In this document: positions 16,235 to 23,406 of the stretch, piece by piece | Layout of the letters: each line of letters starts with the position of its first letter | Numbering within the stretch: the stretch's first letter is position 1 | Assembly (NCBI GenBank): GCA_035532215.1 | Contig: DATKRK010000210.1 | Location: 1 to 31,303, forward strand | From: JAICIG01 sp035532215 | Lineage (GTDB): Bacteria > Planctomycetota > Planctomycetia > Pirellulales > JAICIG01 | Direction of reading: 5' to 3' | Length of the DNA: 31,303 nt | The notes under the pieces: model-generated | What the model saw: the letters and a program-made list of their open reading frames with translations, nothing else | The model's database searches: none | Told to the model about the DNA's origin: nothing | Position numbers and translations under genes: made by a program

Positions 16235-16331
16235 GTACGCCACGAATGCGGCTGTCTTTTCATTCGGTTCGCCTTATCTCAGGCGCGCACTTCCGCGAAG
16301 CCAACCATCTCGCACGGGAACGGGTGAAGCA

Positions 16332-16517
16332 GTGGTAGGTAAATCACTCGACGACACACGGGCCAGGATCCAGAAATCCTATCGGCTGGCCGCCGAAGCT
16401 CGGCGCGTGGCCGAGGAGACGAGGCGCCTGGTCGAAGATGCCCAGCGATCGTTGGCACGGCCCAAACGGCCGCGGGCGATCGCGCTGCCGTCGAACAATG
16501 GCCGGCCAACCGAGTGA
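16332..16517 (+). CDS. Small charged coiled-coil protein
   Basis: This is a 61-residue ORF from GTG 16332 (VVGKSLDDTRARIQKSYRLA..). Residues 5-42 form an Arg/Glu/Ala-rich heptad pattern (LAAEARRVAEETRRLVEDAQ) likely to be a single amphipathic helix or coiled coil, and the tail is basic. The frame stays open upstream to 16026, but that part crosses the 16062-16117 palindrome and looks non-coding. No strong ribosome-binding site is seen (GGTGA only). The gene ends 17 bp before the convergent nuclease-like gene. No function can be assigned. Confidence 0.5.
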   Translation: MVGKSLDDTRARIQKSYRLAAEARRVAEETRRLVEDAQRSLARPKRPRAIALPSNNGRPTE

Positions 16518-16534
16518 ATCGCGAGTCGTTTTGC

Positions 16535-17464
16535 TCATCCAGAGACCGATGCTGGATTTGCCGCCGATTCCCGTCCTTTTGCCGCGGCGCCCATCCGTTG
16601 CGCCACGACGGATCGCAGTTCGATCACCTCCAACGGGCACTCGGGCCAGTCGTGCCGCCAGCAGACGATCAACTCGCAGCCGGCCGGGTCGTGGCCGTGG
16701 TCGCGAAAGTTGCGGCTGAGAAACTCGAACTCGATCCGCACGCGCTGCCAGCGATCGCGCCCCAGATCGACGCACCGTTTGGCCTCGCAGTCGGGAAAGC
16801 CCGGCTGCAGCGCCTCGACAACCATGCCGAGTTGCTCGCTCAGCATGCCGAACAAATAGATCACGCCCAGTTCGCTGGTCGGTTCATGACGCAGGCCGCG
16901 GAAGTCGAGCGGGGCTCCGTACTCGAACCCGTCGCTCCGCGGCCATTCGGCCGCGGCGCGCTGGCGGCGCGGCGGCCGACCCCGCATGCGATGGCCGATC
17001 TTGTTGCGATCCCGCAACTGGGCCAACAGCGGCGAGTCGGGATCTCGCTCTTCGAGCCAGGCTTCGTAGCGATCCAGGATCTGCGGCAGCGTGCCGAATC
17101 GTTTGTTGAACGTCCACAGCGCCGGAGCGCCACGCGCCCGGAGTTGAACGCGGGTCGGAATCGCTCCTAACTCCGACGCCGCCTTGTGAAAGGCCCGCAG
17201 CAACTCGTCTTCGGACGCGCGCGGGCGAAAGCCGGGGGATTTCGGCGCGCCGGCCGCCTCCTCCGCCTCTTTCCAGCCGCCGGGGAAATGAGCGGAAATG
17301 AAATGGGGGTTGATGCCCGTCAACCCGACGAACTTTGCCCGCGAAATCGGTCTGCCCTGCTGCCGCACGAGTTGCTGGAGCGCCGCGATGATGCCTTCTC
17401 GCGTGACGTCGTTCGCGGGGCGTCCGATTGGGCCGCAGTTTTCAACGGATGGATCGGCTGACAT
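16535..17464 (-). CDS. Homing-endonuclease-associated-repeat protein with nuclease-like C-terminus
   Basis: The protein is 309 residues from ATG 17464; an alternative ATG lies at 17518. Neither has a clear ribosome-binding site. Two DNA-binding-type repeats of the homing-endonuclease-associated kind occupy about residues 20-135: IIAALQQLVRQQGRPISRAKF, and DELLRAFHKAASELGAIPTR with FNKRFGTLPQILDRY. The C-terminal third contains GVIYLFGMLSEQLG, PDCEAKR, VRIEFEFLSRNFRDHGHD, CELIVCWRHDWPECP and VIELR. That spacing of Asp, Glu-X-Lys and Glu residues resembles a PD-(D/E)XK nuclease core. It may be a free-standing endonuclease or a DNA-mismatch or repair-type nuclease. It lies just beside the R-M island, but on different-looking (high-GC) DNA. 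Repeat assignment is good, catalytic assignment tentative. Confidence 0.75.
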   Translation of the reverse strand: MSADPSVENCGPIGRPANDVTREGIIAALQQLVRQQGRPISRAKFVGLTGINPHFISAHFPGGWKEAEEAAGAPKSPGFRPRASEDELLRAFHKAASELGAIPTRVQLRARGAPALWTFNKRFGTLPQILDRYEAWLEERDPDSPLLAQLRDRNKIGHRMRGRPPRRQRAAAEWPRSDGFEYGAPLDFRGLRHEPTSELGVIYLFGMLSEQLGMVVEALQPGFPDCEAKRCVDLGRDRWQRVRIEFEFLSRNFRDHGHDPAGCELIVCWRHDWPECPLEVIELRSVVAQRMGAAAKGRESAANPASVSG

Positions 17465-17606
17465 GGAAAGGCGCCGTGAAAGTCGGGCGTGCGGGAGTCG
17501 CGTTCCGCACGCGATCATCGCCCGGCGCCGGCTTGGGCGGCAACCGCATCCGCAAGTTTCGTAGAGCGAGGCGCCGCCATGCTACGCGAGCGGCCGCTCC
17601 AACAAT

Positions 17607-17640
17607 CCCCTCTCACTTTGGGAGAGGGTTTGGGTGAGGG
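17607..17640. repeat. CCCTCTCNC..GGGAGAGGG palindrome
   Basis: CCCCTCTCACTTTGGGAGAG followed by GGTTTGGGTGAGGG. The same unit occurs three times inside flhF (25374-25471). It marks the left side of the R-M island, in the gene-free 17465-17726 stretch, which otherwise shows nothing recognisable. Confidence 0.6.
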
Positions 17641-17726
17641 CCGCCTTTAGTTGTCCCGCGTCGAACGCAAGCACAACCGAGTGCGAGCTTTCGGCGGTCA
17701 CTTCCGACTTTGCGTCTTAAGCGCGT

Positions 17727-18374
17727 TCATGCGATGTTGTTCTTGGCGGCGAAAGCCTTCCAAGCGTTGACGATGAACCGAGAAAACAAGTCATTGACGT
17801 TCGAAAAATCGCAGCCGTAGATTCTCGCCTTGCATTGCTTGCCGGCGGGTGTCGGTATCGTGTTTCGATTGTAGGAAAAGCAAGCTGAAAAGAATCCGTC
17901 GACTTCGACGTCTTTTCGCTTTGCCGATCGCTTGTCGGGTTCGCCTGGGCGCAGCGCCGCCCCCATTTCGCCCTTGTTCATCGGTAGCGCGGCCGGAGTG
18001 CTTTTACAATCCATCGTCCACATTGGCGACGTGTAGCCGGCTTTAACCAACGCGTCGCTCAACGGCACGTCATCGGTTCGCCTTTCAGCGATGCTCGCCT
18101 TAACGTGAACCGCGCCAAACGGAATCCTGCGCCCGCGCTTCAAACCTGCAAGTACAACGTCTATCTTGTCCGTTTCAAGCCGGCCATCGACCTTGAATTG
18201 GCTGGCGAGCGCTCGTTTTTCCGCGCCGCTCGCGATGTACAGGTCAACGCCTTTCGACCGCAAGTAAGGCCCGTAATGCCTGACCAAAACTTCTTCAAGC
18301 GCCCAACCGCCAGTCCGTTTCCAGCAGCCCTTATTGGGCAAGGCGAAAGATACCAAATTCGCCGTCGATGCCAA
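17727..18374 (-). CDS. BsaWI-like type II restriction endonuclease
   Basis: The frame encodes 215 residues from TTG 18374; no ATG or GTG lies upstream before the in-frame stop. The core reads TDKIDVVLAG (D72), then VHVKASIAERRTDDVPLS (K92, S94, E97), AGYTSPMWTMDCK, and later DGFFSACFSYN. This matches, from my memory of the family, BsaWI-like enzymes of the CCGG group: a PD-(D/E)XK nuclease with Asp and a K-x-S motif followed by Glu. Such enzymes cut unmethylated DNA at sites with a CCGG core; the exact site here is unknown. It is divergent from the HTH and methyltransferase genes that would form its R-M system. The N-terminus may be shortened: another frame just upstream also looks coding. 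Composition is visibly less GC-rich than neighbours, suggesting transfer. Confidence 0.72.
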   Translation of the reverse strand: MASTANLVSFALPNKGCWKRTGGWALEEVLVRHYGPYLRSKGVDLYIASGAEKRALASQFKVDGRLETDKIDVVLAGLKRGRRIPFGAVHVKASIAERRTDDVPLSDALVKAGYTSPMWTMDCKSTPAALPMNKGEMGAALRPGEPDKRSAKRKDVEVDGFFSACFSYNRNTIPTPAGKQCKARIYGCDFSNVNDLFSRFIVNAWKAFAAKNNIA

Positions 18375-18451
18375 AGTGCCAAAACAGCCCGGCGATCCTA
18401 TGTTTGGCCGCCGAGTATGCTAAGCTGTCGGGCGGAACGAGCGGGACTTGG

Positions 18452-18480
18452 TTGCAATGTTTGACAAGGTTTGCTAAGGT
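18452..18480 (+). promoter_or_regulatory. Candidate promoter for the HTH-methyltransferase pair
   Basis: TTGCAA (18452-18457) and TAAGGT (18475-18480) are exactly 17 bp apart. It lies in the divergent region between endonuclease and methyltransferase, where an R-M regulator would be expected to bind. If used, transcription would start near 18487, and the HTH gene would start downstream of 18479 or be nearly leaderless. Confidence 0.3.
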
Positions 18481-18691
18481 GGGGATTCAGCCCGATCATT
18501 CGCTTGGCGAGTATCTCACGGTAGGCGAGGCCGCCGATTTTCTCGGCGTTTCAGCGTCTACGCTGCGGAACTGGGACCGGGCTGGCAAGCTCAAAGCAAA
18601 CAGGCATCCGATCAATGGCTACCGTCTCTACAAACGCGCGGATCTCGAAACGCTCAACCAAAAAGTACATGACCAATCGCAACGGAAGTAG
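18479..18691 (+). CDS. MerR/excisionase-type helix-turn-helix protein of the R-M locus
   Basis: This is a 71-residue protein if started at GTG 18479; the frame is open upstream to 18368, but that part does not look conserved. The core GEYLTVGEAADFLGVSASTL, RNWDRAGKLKANRHPINGYR and LYKRADLETL is the winged-helix DNA-binding domain of MerR-like and excisionase-type proteins, including the typical wing (HPINGYRLY). It ends inside the methyltransferase start region, overlapping it by 23 bp. By position it could be the control protein of the R-M system, timing methyltransferase and nuclease expression. Classical C-proteins are of a different (Xre-type) fold, so this would be an unusual regulator. 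Domain call firm, regulatory role inferred. Confidence 0.75.
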   Translation: MGIQPDHSLGEYLTVGEAADFLGVSASTLRNWDRAGKLKANRHPINGYRLYKRADLETLNQKVHDQSQRK

Positions 18692-19562
18692 CTCGGTCAA
18701 CGCGTCGAAATCGCTTGGCCCTTGGGCAATCAACAAGGTTCACAACGTCGATTGCGAGATGGCGCTCCGGCAAATGCCGGATGATTGCCTAGACATCGCG
18801 GTCACTTCACCGCCCTACTGGGGCCAACGGGGTTCGGCTGGCTTGGGTTCGGAACCCGATCCACGCGACTACGTCGCGAATTTGGTTCGGATTCTGGCCG
18901 AGGTTATGCGGTGCCTAAAGCCTTCGGGAACACTCTGGCTCAATATCGGCGATTCCTATAACACGCCGATCAACTGGCGGACGGACGATTATAGCTACAG
19001 TACCCTCGGCCCGGATCGCAATGGGCTAGCCGCGCACAACTCGGCTTACACAAAGAATCGCGGCCAGCGCCGCGCATTCATCGACGAGGAAGCCAAATGG
19101 CTTCGATATGGCAACTTGCTCGCGGTGCCTTGGCGCGTAGTCATCGGCTTATGCGAACTCGGCTTTCTATTCCGGGGCGAAGTGATTTGGAGCAAGTTGC
19201 GGCCGTTGCCGGAAGGCCGATGCCGTCGCCCTCATAGAAAACATGAGGGAATCTACATTATCGCGAAGTCAGAACAGCATTCGTTCCGAACCGCGCCGCC
19301 GGTCGGTTCGATCTGGCAACTTCTGCAAACGCCAAACAAGACGGCGCATTGCTCTACGTTTCCGCTTGATTTACCGATTCAGTGCATCGAAGCGGCCGAA
19401 GTTGAGCGCGGCATCGTGCTTGACCCATTCATGGGAAGTGGAACAACTGGGCGGGCTGCATTGAGCAAGGGGTTAGACTTCATCGGCTTTGAGCTCGACA
19501 AGCGAAACTGCGCGATCGCGGCTGACTGCATCTACAACGTCGAACGGCCGCTTTTCACTTAG
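18669..19562 (+). CDS. Type II N4-cytosine (beta-class) DNA methyltransferase
   Basis: The protein is 297 residues from ATG 18669; ATG 18615 in the same frame is possible but would overlap the HTH gene further. Motif IV, AVTSPPYWGQRGS, comes first, and the AdoMet-binding motif I, VLDPFMGSGTTGRAA, lies near the C-terminus, so the order is that of beta-class enzymes. The S-P-P-Y form is typical of N4-cytosine methyltransferases, whereas adenine enzymes usually have D/N-P-P-Y. Other features are LNIGDSYN, the motif VIII-like FLFRGEVIWSK, and GFELDKRNCAIA (motif II/III region). It would protect a cytosine in the site cut by the divergent BsaWI-like nuclease. It sits in the same low-GC island. Family call strong, target site unknown. 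Confidence 0.9.
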   Translation: MTNRNGSSSVNASKSLGPWAINKVHNVDCEMALRQMPDDCLDIAVTSPPYWGQRGSAGLGSEPDPRDYVANLVRILAEVMRCLKPSGTLWLNIGDSYNTPINWRTDDYSYSTLGPDRNGLAAHNSAYTKNRGQRRAFIDEEAKWLRYGNLLAVPWRVVIGLCELGFLFRGEVIWSKLRPLPEGRCRRPHRKHEGIYIIAKSEQHSFRTAPPVGSIWQLLQTPNKTAHCSTFPLDLPIQCIEAAEVERGIVLDPFMGSGTTGRAALSKGLDFIGFELDKRNCAIAADCIYNVERPLFT

Positions 19563-19570
19563 GAGCGCGC

Positions 19571-19592
19571 GTGGGGCTGCGCCCCACCCTAC
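19571..19592. repeat. GTGGGGCTGCGCCCCAC palindrome at the R-M island edge
   Basis: GTGGGGCTGCGCCCCACCCT ends with AC. The same unit recurs at 24285-24309, 24391-24413 and, degenerate, around 25738-25839. This copy lies nine bases after the methyltransferase stop and just before the protease stop, where two genes converge. Confidence 0.65.
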
Positions 19593-19602
19593 CGCGCGGC
19601 CG

Positions 19603-20625
19603 TCAACGACTCGCCACGCTGGGCGTCACGTCGGCTTCGAACTGCCGGCCGTTGCGGACGACGCCGAGCGAAATGGTTTCGCCGGCGGCGACTCGGGCCA
19701 GCACACGGTGCATATCGTCGATGGCTTCCACGATCCGCCCGTTGATGGCCACGATCAGATCGCCGGGCGCCAGGCCGGCGCGATCGGCCGCGCTGTGGGG
19801 TTCGACCGAGACGATCTCGACGGCCAGATCGTTGAGCAAATCGAGCCGCTTGGCCAGCTCGCGAGCCAACGGGCGGATCGAGATCGCGACGCCGAGCGCC
19901 GGCCGCCGCACGCGGCCATGGGCCAGCAACTCGCCGATCACCCAAATCGCCGTGCTCGAAGGCACTGCGAAGCCAAGTCCCTGCGCCATAGCGATGATCG
20001 CCGTGTTGACGCCGATCACGCGGCCGCGCGAGTCGAGCAACGGGCCGCCCGAGTTGCCGGGGTTCAAGGGCGCCGTGTGCTGCACGATGTTTTCGATCAG
20101 TCGCCCCTCGCGGCTGCGCAGCGAGCGCCCTTGGGCGCTGACCACGCCCGTGGTAACCGTCGATTGAAAGCCGTAGGGATTGCCCATCGCGATCACCAAC
20201 TGGCCGACGCGCGCGGCGGCCGAATCGCCCAGGTTGGCGAACGGCAGGTCCTTGGCGCCGAGCTTCAACAGCGCCAGATCGGTCGCCGGATCGTCGCCGA
20301 TCAGTTCCCCGTCGAGCTGGTCTCCTTCGCTGGTAAAGGCCGTCAAGCGTTTGTGGCCATCGGCCACGTGGCTGTTCGTCAGCGCATATCCGCCCGGTCC
20401 GACGAGCACGCCGGAGCCCGAGCCGCCTTGTGCGGAGCCCGCCTTTCGCGAGACCGCGATCACGCTCGGCCCGACCGTCTCGACCACGCAGATCACCGCC
20501 TGGGAGTAAGCATCGAGCAGTTCGCCGTCGGACAGGCGCCCCGCATCGCTTGGCGGCCGCTGGGCCGCGTCTGGTTGGTGTTCTTCGCTTGTCAGCCAGA
20601 AAGGGATGGGGTTGAAATTGCTCAT
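19603..20625 (-). CDS. HtrA/DegP-like serine protease with PDZ domain, no export signal
   Basis: The protein is 340 residues from ATG 20625, with GGAGA about nine bases upstream. The trypsin-like domain has the complete triad: His86 in TNSHVADG, Asp116 in ATDLALL and Ser192 in NPGNSGGPLL. GSGSGVLVG and GFAVPSS are also family motifs. A single PDZ domain occupies about residues 240-335 (EPHSAADRAGLAPGDLIVAINGR). The N-terminus (MSNFNPIPFWLTSEEHQPD) lacks a signal peptide or membrane anchor, unlike most bacterial HtrA proteins, so a cytoplasmic site is likely. The role would be protein quality control or regulated proteolysis. Assignment is secure; the location is inferred from the start. Confidence 0.9.
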   Translation of the reverse strand: MSNFNPIPFWLTSEEHQPDAAQRPPSDAGRLSDGELLDAYSQAVICVVETVGPSVIAVSRKAGSAQGGSGSGVLVGPGGYALTNSHVADGHKRLTAFTSEGDQLDGELIGDDPATDLALLKLGAKDLPFANLGDSAAARVGQLVIAMGNPYGFQSTVTTGVVSAQGRSLRSREGRLIENIVQHTAPLNPGNSGGPLLDSRGRVIGVNTAIIAMAQGLGFAVPSSTAIWVIGELLAHGRVRRPALGVAISIRPLARELAKRLDLLNDLAVEIVSVEPHSAADRAGLAPGDLIVAINGRIVEAIDDMHRVLARVAAGETISLGVVRNGRQFEADVTPSVASR

Positions 20626-20747
20626 CGCAGTTCGTCTCCAATCTTGGTCGTTTCGCGCGGCGTCGCCCGTCGCACGCTGGTGAATTATAGGCGCCAAGGC
20701 GAGCGGCGACCGAGCAAGGCCGGCCCAGACTGGTGGAAGAGCGATCG

Positions 20748-20833
20748 ATTCCTTCGCGGCGCGACCTTCCAGGCCGCCGACGCCTCGTGCCGATTTAGGC
20801 AGACGGCCTGGAAGGCCGCCCCACGAGGAATTC
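20748..20833. repeat. Inverted repeat with CCTTCCAGGCCG core
   Basis: Left arm 20748-20782 and right arm 20798-20833 are imperfect inverted copies with the core ACCTTCCAGGCCG / CGGCCTGGAAGG. A related single copy, CGGCCTTTCAGGCCGCCGAC, lies near 21480. It is located between the protease start and the 3' end of the small membrane-protein gene. Confidence 0.6.
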
Positions 20834-20875
20834 GATAACCCACGCCCGGTACTTCGAAGACGCCACGGACGAAGT

Positions 20876-21343
20876 TCAGTGCGTTAAACGCACTTCGCAA
20901 CTCGGTAGCGCCGACTTCAACTCGCGCTGCGTGACTTCGGGCACGGAAGCGAGAATCGTCAACGTCCGCACCTTTCGCAGTCGCTGAACGTGGGGAATCG
21001 ATTTCAGAACGTCGGCCTTGGGGTGAATGATGTAGACCCTGTCGACGTGCTGAAAAAAATCATCGCCGATAAGCCGCCGCAACCATGCCGGCCCGCCGGG
21101 CGATGGCTTGGGGCTGACGATGGGCATGTATGTCTGATCGGAACTCGCGCCAAATCCTTGAGGCCGCACGAACTTCGGTTGCCAATCATAACGAACGCTG
21201 CCACCCATCGCTTCAATGGCCTTTACTGCTTCGCGTTGCTCCCGCGCCCTATTGACGACGACGCCGAGCCAAACGGCGAATGCCGTCAGGAGAACGAAAA
21301 AAGTTCTGAGACTGAAAGTGAGCCAGCGGCGACGAGTTGCCAT
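20876..21343 (-). CDS. Small FSLRT-type membrane-anchored protein
   Basis: The 155-residue protein starts at ATG 21343 with GAGG eight bases upstream. An N-terminal anchor (FSLRTFFVLLTAFAVWLGVVV) follows a short basic start, the pattern of a widespread planctomycete family. The middle has a GG-V-RYDW motif. The C-terminal half reads like a leucine-rich repeat relic (VDRVYII, IPHVQRLRKVRTLTIL) and ends with LPSCEVRLTH. It is probably an inner-membrane protein with a small outer or periplasmic domain. The gene at 30736 encodes a paralogue with the same organisation. No function known. Confidence 0.8.
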   Translation of the reverse strand: MATRRRWLTFSLRTFFVLLTAFAVWLGVVVNRAREQREAVKAIEAMGGSVRYDWQPKFVRPQGFGASSDQTYMPIVSPKPSPGGPAWLRRLIGDDFFQHVDRVYIIHPKADVLKSIPHVQRLRKVRTLTILASVPEVTQRELKSALPSCEVRLTH

Positions 21344-21564
21344 GCGGTCGGCCTCGGCGGACGGAGCGAGCGGAGCGAATCAGCGCCAGCGTAGCGGCTC
21401 TCGACCAGGCAGGGCAAGCGAATTGATGAGCGTAGGGCGGACCTCGCCTGTTGGAAGGGCAATCGGCTCCTTCGTGGCGCGGCCTTTCAGGCCGCCGACG
21501 CTTCGCGCCGAAGAAGACCGCCCCACGACCGACGCACGTCTCATTCTTAACCGGGCACGGTATA

Positions 21565-21836
21565 GAGATCGTCCTGCTTTTTGGAGGACGGGGCAATTCG
21601 CCAAGCCGGGGCAATTACGGGTTCCTCTTCTCTGTTCCGGCTGCGGCAGGCGTTGCGACCGGCAAGCAAAGCTGCATCGAGAAGGATAGCATGCGAACGA
21701 AGGCCGCAACCTCAGAACCATCTGGAACAGAGAAGAGGAACCCGTAATTCGATGCGGCCGCAAGCACAGCGAGAGCTCGGCGACGATTTCTCGCATCAAA
21801 ACGAGCGCCGTGGGGCGAAAAAAGCAGGACGATCTC
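21565..21836. repeat. Nested MITE-like element: inner palindrome inside an outer one
   Basis: Outer arms GAGATCGTCCTGCTTTTT (21565-21582) and the exact complement (21819-21836) enclose about 236 bp. Inside is a second element, 21613-21749, with perfect 26-bp terminal arms beginning AATTACGGGTTCCTCTTCTC. The total has no coding capacity. The arrangement suggests one non-autonomous element inserted into another. Confidence 0.7.
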
Positions 21837-22037
21837 AAAAGTAGGTAGGCTGGGCTTGGCCCTCGTTGTTCTACACATCTTCCCGCGTCTTGCGCAGCCA
21901 ATGCCCGCCCTACAGGTTCGCGCCGAAGACTGTAGGGCACGCCCTCTGTGGCGTGCCGAGAAGAGCGGAAGTCGCGCCCCACGCCTCCCGGAACGCCGCG
22001 GAGGGCGTTCCCAACAGGCCCGCGCCCTGGGCGCAGC

Positions 22038-22070
22038 GAAAGAGCCGGGCCTGTTGGACCCGGCTCTTTC
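22038..22070. terminator. Hairpin downstream of fliA, possible terminator
   Basis: GAAAGAGCCGGG (22038-22049) and CCCGGCTCTTTC (22059-22070) form a perfect 12-bp stem with a nine-base loop. On the plus strand it is followed by AACCCCGTTTTCCC; on the minus strand, the fliA direction, no T-run follows. It is 117 bp past the fliA stop. It may terminate transcription or simply be another palindrome. Confidence 0.4.
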
Positions 22071-22138
22071 AACCCCGTTTTCCCTGTCCGCTGTCCCCTG
22101 TCCCTGGCGCCTACTATCTCATTCCTGTCGCCTGACGC

Positions 22139-22166
22139 ACCCGGAGGCTGACGCCTCCGGCTCGCC
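22139..22166. repeat. Second copy of the CCGGAGGC palindrome
   Basis: ACCCGGAGGCTGACGCCTCC continuing GGCTCGCC matches the arms of the element at 13286-13352. It lies 20 bp after the fliA stop codon. Confidence 0.65.
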
Positions 22167-22186
22167 TGACCCCTGTCGCCTCTCCC

Positions 22187-22969
22187 CTATCCGCCAAACT
22201 CGGGCCGGCGGCGGCCGAGCTGTGTTTGCAAGCGTTGCACGATGGAGCTGTGCATCTGGCTGACGCGGCTCTCGGAAAGATCGAGCGTGGCGCCGATCTC
22301 CTTCATCGTCAACTCTTCGTAATAGTAAAGGATGATGATCAACCGCTCGTTGCGATTCAGCCCCTTCGTGACCAGCCGCATCAGGTCGGTCTTCTGAATG
22401 CGGTGGGTGGGATCTTCGCCCTTCTTGTCTTCGAGAATGTCGATTTCGCGGACGTCTTTGTAGCTGTCGGTCTCGTACCACTTCTTGTTCAGGCTGATCA
22501 GTCCGACCGCGTTGGCGTCGAGCATCATCTTTTCCAGCTCGGGCACGGTGATCTGCAACTGCTCGGAAAGCTCGATCTCGGTGGGCGCGCGTCCCAGCCG
22601 GGTTTCGATCGTCTTGATCGCCTCGTTGAGCTTGCTGGCCTTGGAGCGCACGAGTCGCGGCACCCAGTCCATCGTCCGCAGTTCGTCGAGCATGGCGCCG
22701 CGGATGCGCGGCACGCAGTAAGTCTCGAACTTCACTCCGCGCGTCAGGTCGAAGGCGTCGATGGCGTCCATCAGTCCGAACACGCCGGCCGAAATCAGAT
22801 CGTCGAGTTCGACGCCTTCAGGCAACCGCGACCAGATCCGCTCGCCGTTGTATTTAACCAGCGGCAGGTAAACCTCGACCAGGCGGTTCCGCAGGTCCTG
22901 GTTATCCGGATCGCCCTTAAGTGCTTCCCAAATTTGCGCGACGTCTTCCGTTGCGACCGCTGCTGCCAT
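22187..22969 (-). CDS. fliA: FliA/WhiG-family flagellar RNA polymerase sigma factor
   Basis: The 260-residue protein starts at ATG 22969, five bases after a perfect GGAGG. Sigma region 2 runs over about residues 27-95 (VEVYLPLVKYNGERI, DDLISAGVFGLMDAIDAFD, FETYCVPRIRGAMLDELR, MDWVPRLVR), which is the core-binding and -10 recognition segment typical of sigma28. Region 3 is shown by EIELSEQL and region 4 by LNRNERLIIILYYYEELTMKEI, with the -35 HTH LDLSESRVSQMHSSIVQRL. FliA directs late flagellar genes, and the WhiG branch is close in sequence. It is the last gene of the cluster and lies about 100 bp after the small membrane-protein gene. No anti-sigma FlgM was seen in the window. Confidence 0.93.
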   Translation of the reverse strand: MAAAVATEDVAQIWEALKGDPDNQDLRNRLVEVYLPLVKYNGERIWSRLPEGVELDDLISAGVFGLMDAIDAFDLTRGVKFETYCVPRIRGAMLDELRTMDWVPRLVRSKASKLNEAIKTIETRLGRAPTEIELSEQLQITVPELEKMMLDANAVGLISLNKKWYETDSYKDVREIDILEDKKGEDPTHRIQKTDLMRLVTKGLNRNERLIIILYYYEELTMKEIGATLDLSESRVSQMHSSIVQRLQTQLGRRRPEFGG

Positions 22970-23072
22970 GCATTCCTCCGTGATTGCACACCATCGCCGG
23001 GTTCGCGAAGTCCACTCTCGCACGTTCCGCCATGACACGGTTCGCGGCGAGCGAAGGTCTTCGCGCCGGTCG

Positions 23073-23330
23073 TCAAGGTTTGGTCTTGCCTGGGGTCGCC
23101 GAATCCTTGGCTTCCCGAGCGGCGAGTTCCGCCGCGAGTTTGCTGCGAATTGATTCTTCCACGGTCCGCTCGGCGACCCAGCCGACGATACACCCCAAGG
23201 GCGTGAACGCCAGCAGGCCGAGCCAGGCCGCAAACAAGGTCGGTTCCGCCCCTCCGCCGCGCACGCATCCTCGTGCCAATACGGTCAGAAAGGCCAATAA
23301 TCCCAATATTCCGCCGTAGCTGCGACCCAC
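23073..23330 (-). CDS. Small two-helix membrane protein in the flagellar cluster
   Basis: The protein is 85 residues from GTG 23330, chosen because GGGAG lies eight bases upstream. A TTG at 23366 in the same frame would add 12 residues but has no ribosome-binding site. There are two hydrophobic segments (GGILGLLAFLTVLARG and FAAWLGLLAFTPLGCIVGWV) and a charged helical tail (ERTVEESIRSKLAAELAARE) ending in TPGKTKP. It is located between flhG and fliA on the same strand. I do not recognise a named flagellar protein. By position it may be a small partner of FlhF/FlhG or of the export gate. Confidence 0.6.
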   Translation of the reverse strand: MGRSYGGILGLLAFLTVLARGCVRGGGAEPTLFAAWLGLLAFTPLGCIVGWVAERTVEESIRSKLAAELAAREAKDSATPGKTKP

Positions 23331-23406
23331 GCCTTGAGCTCCCGGCGAACCGTAAACTCCATCCAACCGTTACAATTTACCAGCAACTCAGCTATCGACA
23401 CCGCGT

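Larger units (their letters stand above)
21344..22186. other. Gene-free repeat-rich stretch downstream of fliA
   Basis: About 840 bp without a convincing gene. It contains a CCTTTCAGGCCG repeat (21466-21530), a nested inverted-repeat element (21565-21836), two small palindromes GGCACGCC..GGCGTGCC (21936-21957) and GGAACGCC..GGCGTTCC (21990-22011), a 12-bp hairpin (22038-22070), short CTGTCC-like reiterations (22084-22105) and a CCGGAGGC palindrome (22139-22166). Open frames across it look like by-products of palindromes. Confidence 0.6.

Noticed and set aside
18420..18480. A tRNA remnant as attachment site of the R-M island
   Set aside because: A GCGGGACTTGG-like string resembles the 3' part of a reversed tRNA, but no cloverleaf could be drawn and no matching direct repeat was seen at the other edge.
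21865..22263. Several overlapping plus-strand frames downstream of fliA
   Set aside because: They arise from consecutive palindromes and short reiterations, and overlap the fliA C-terminus on the other strand.
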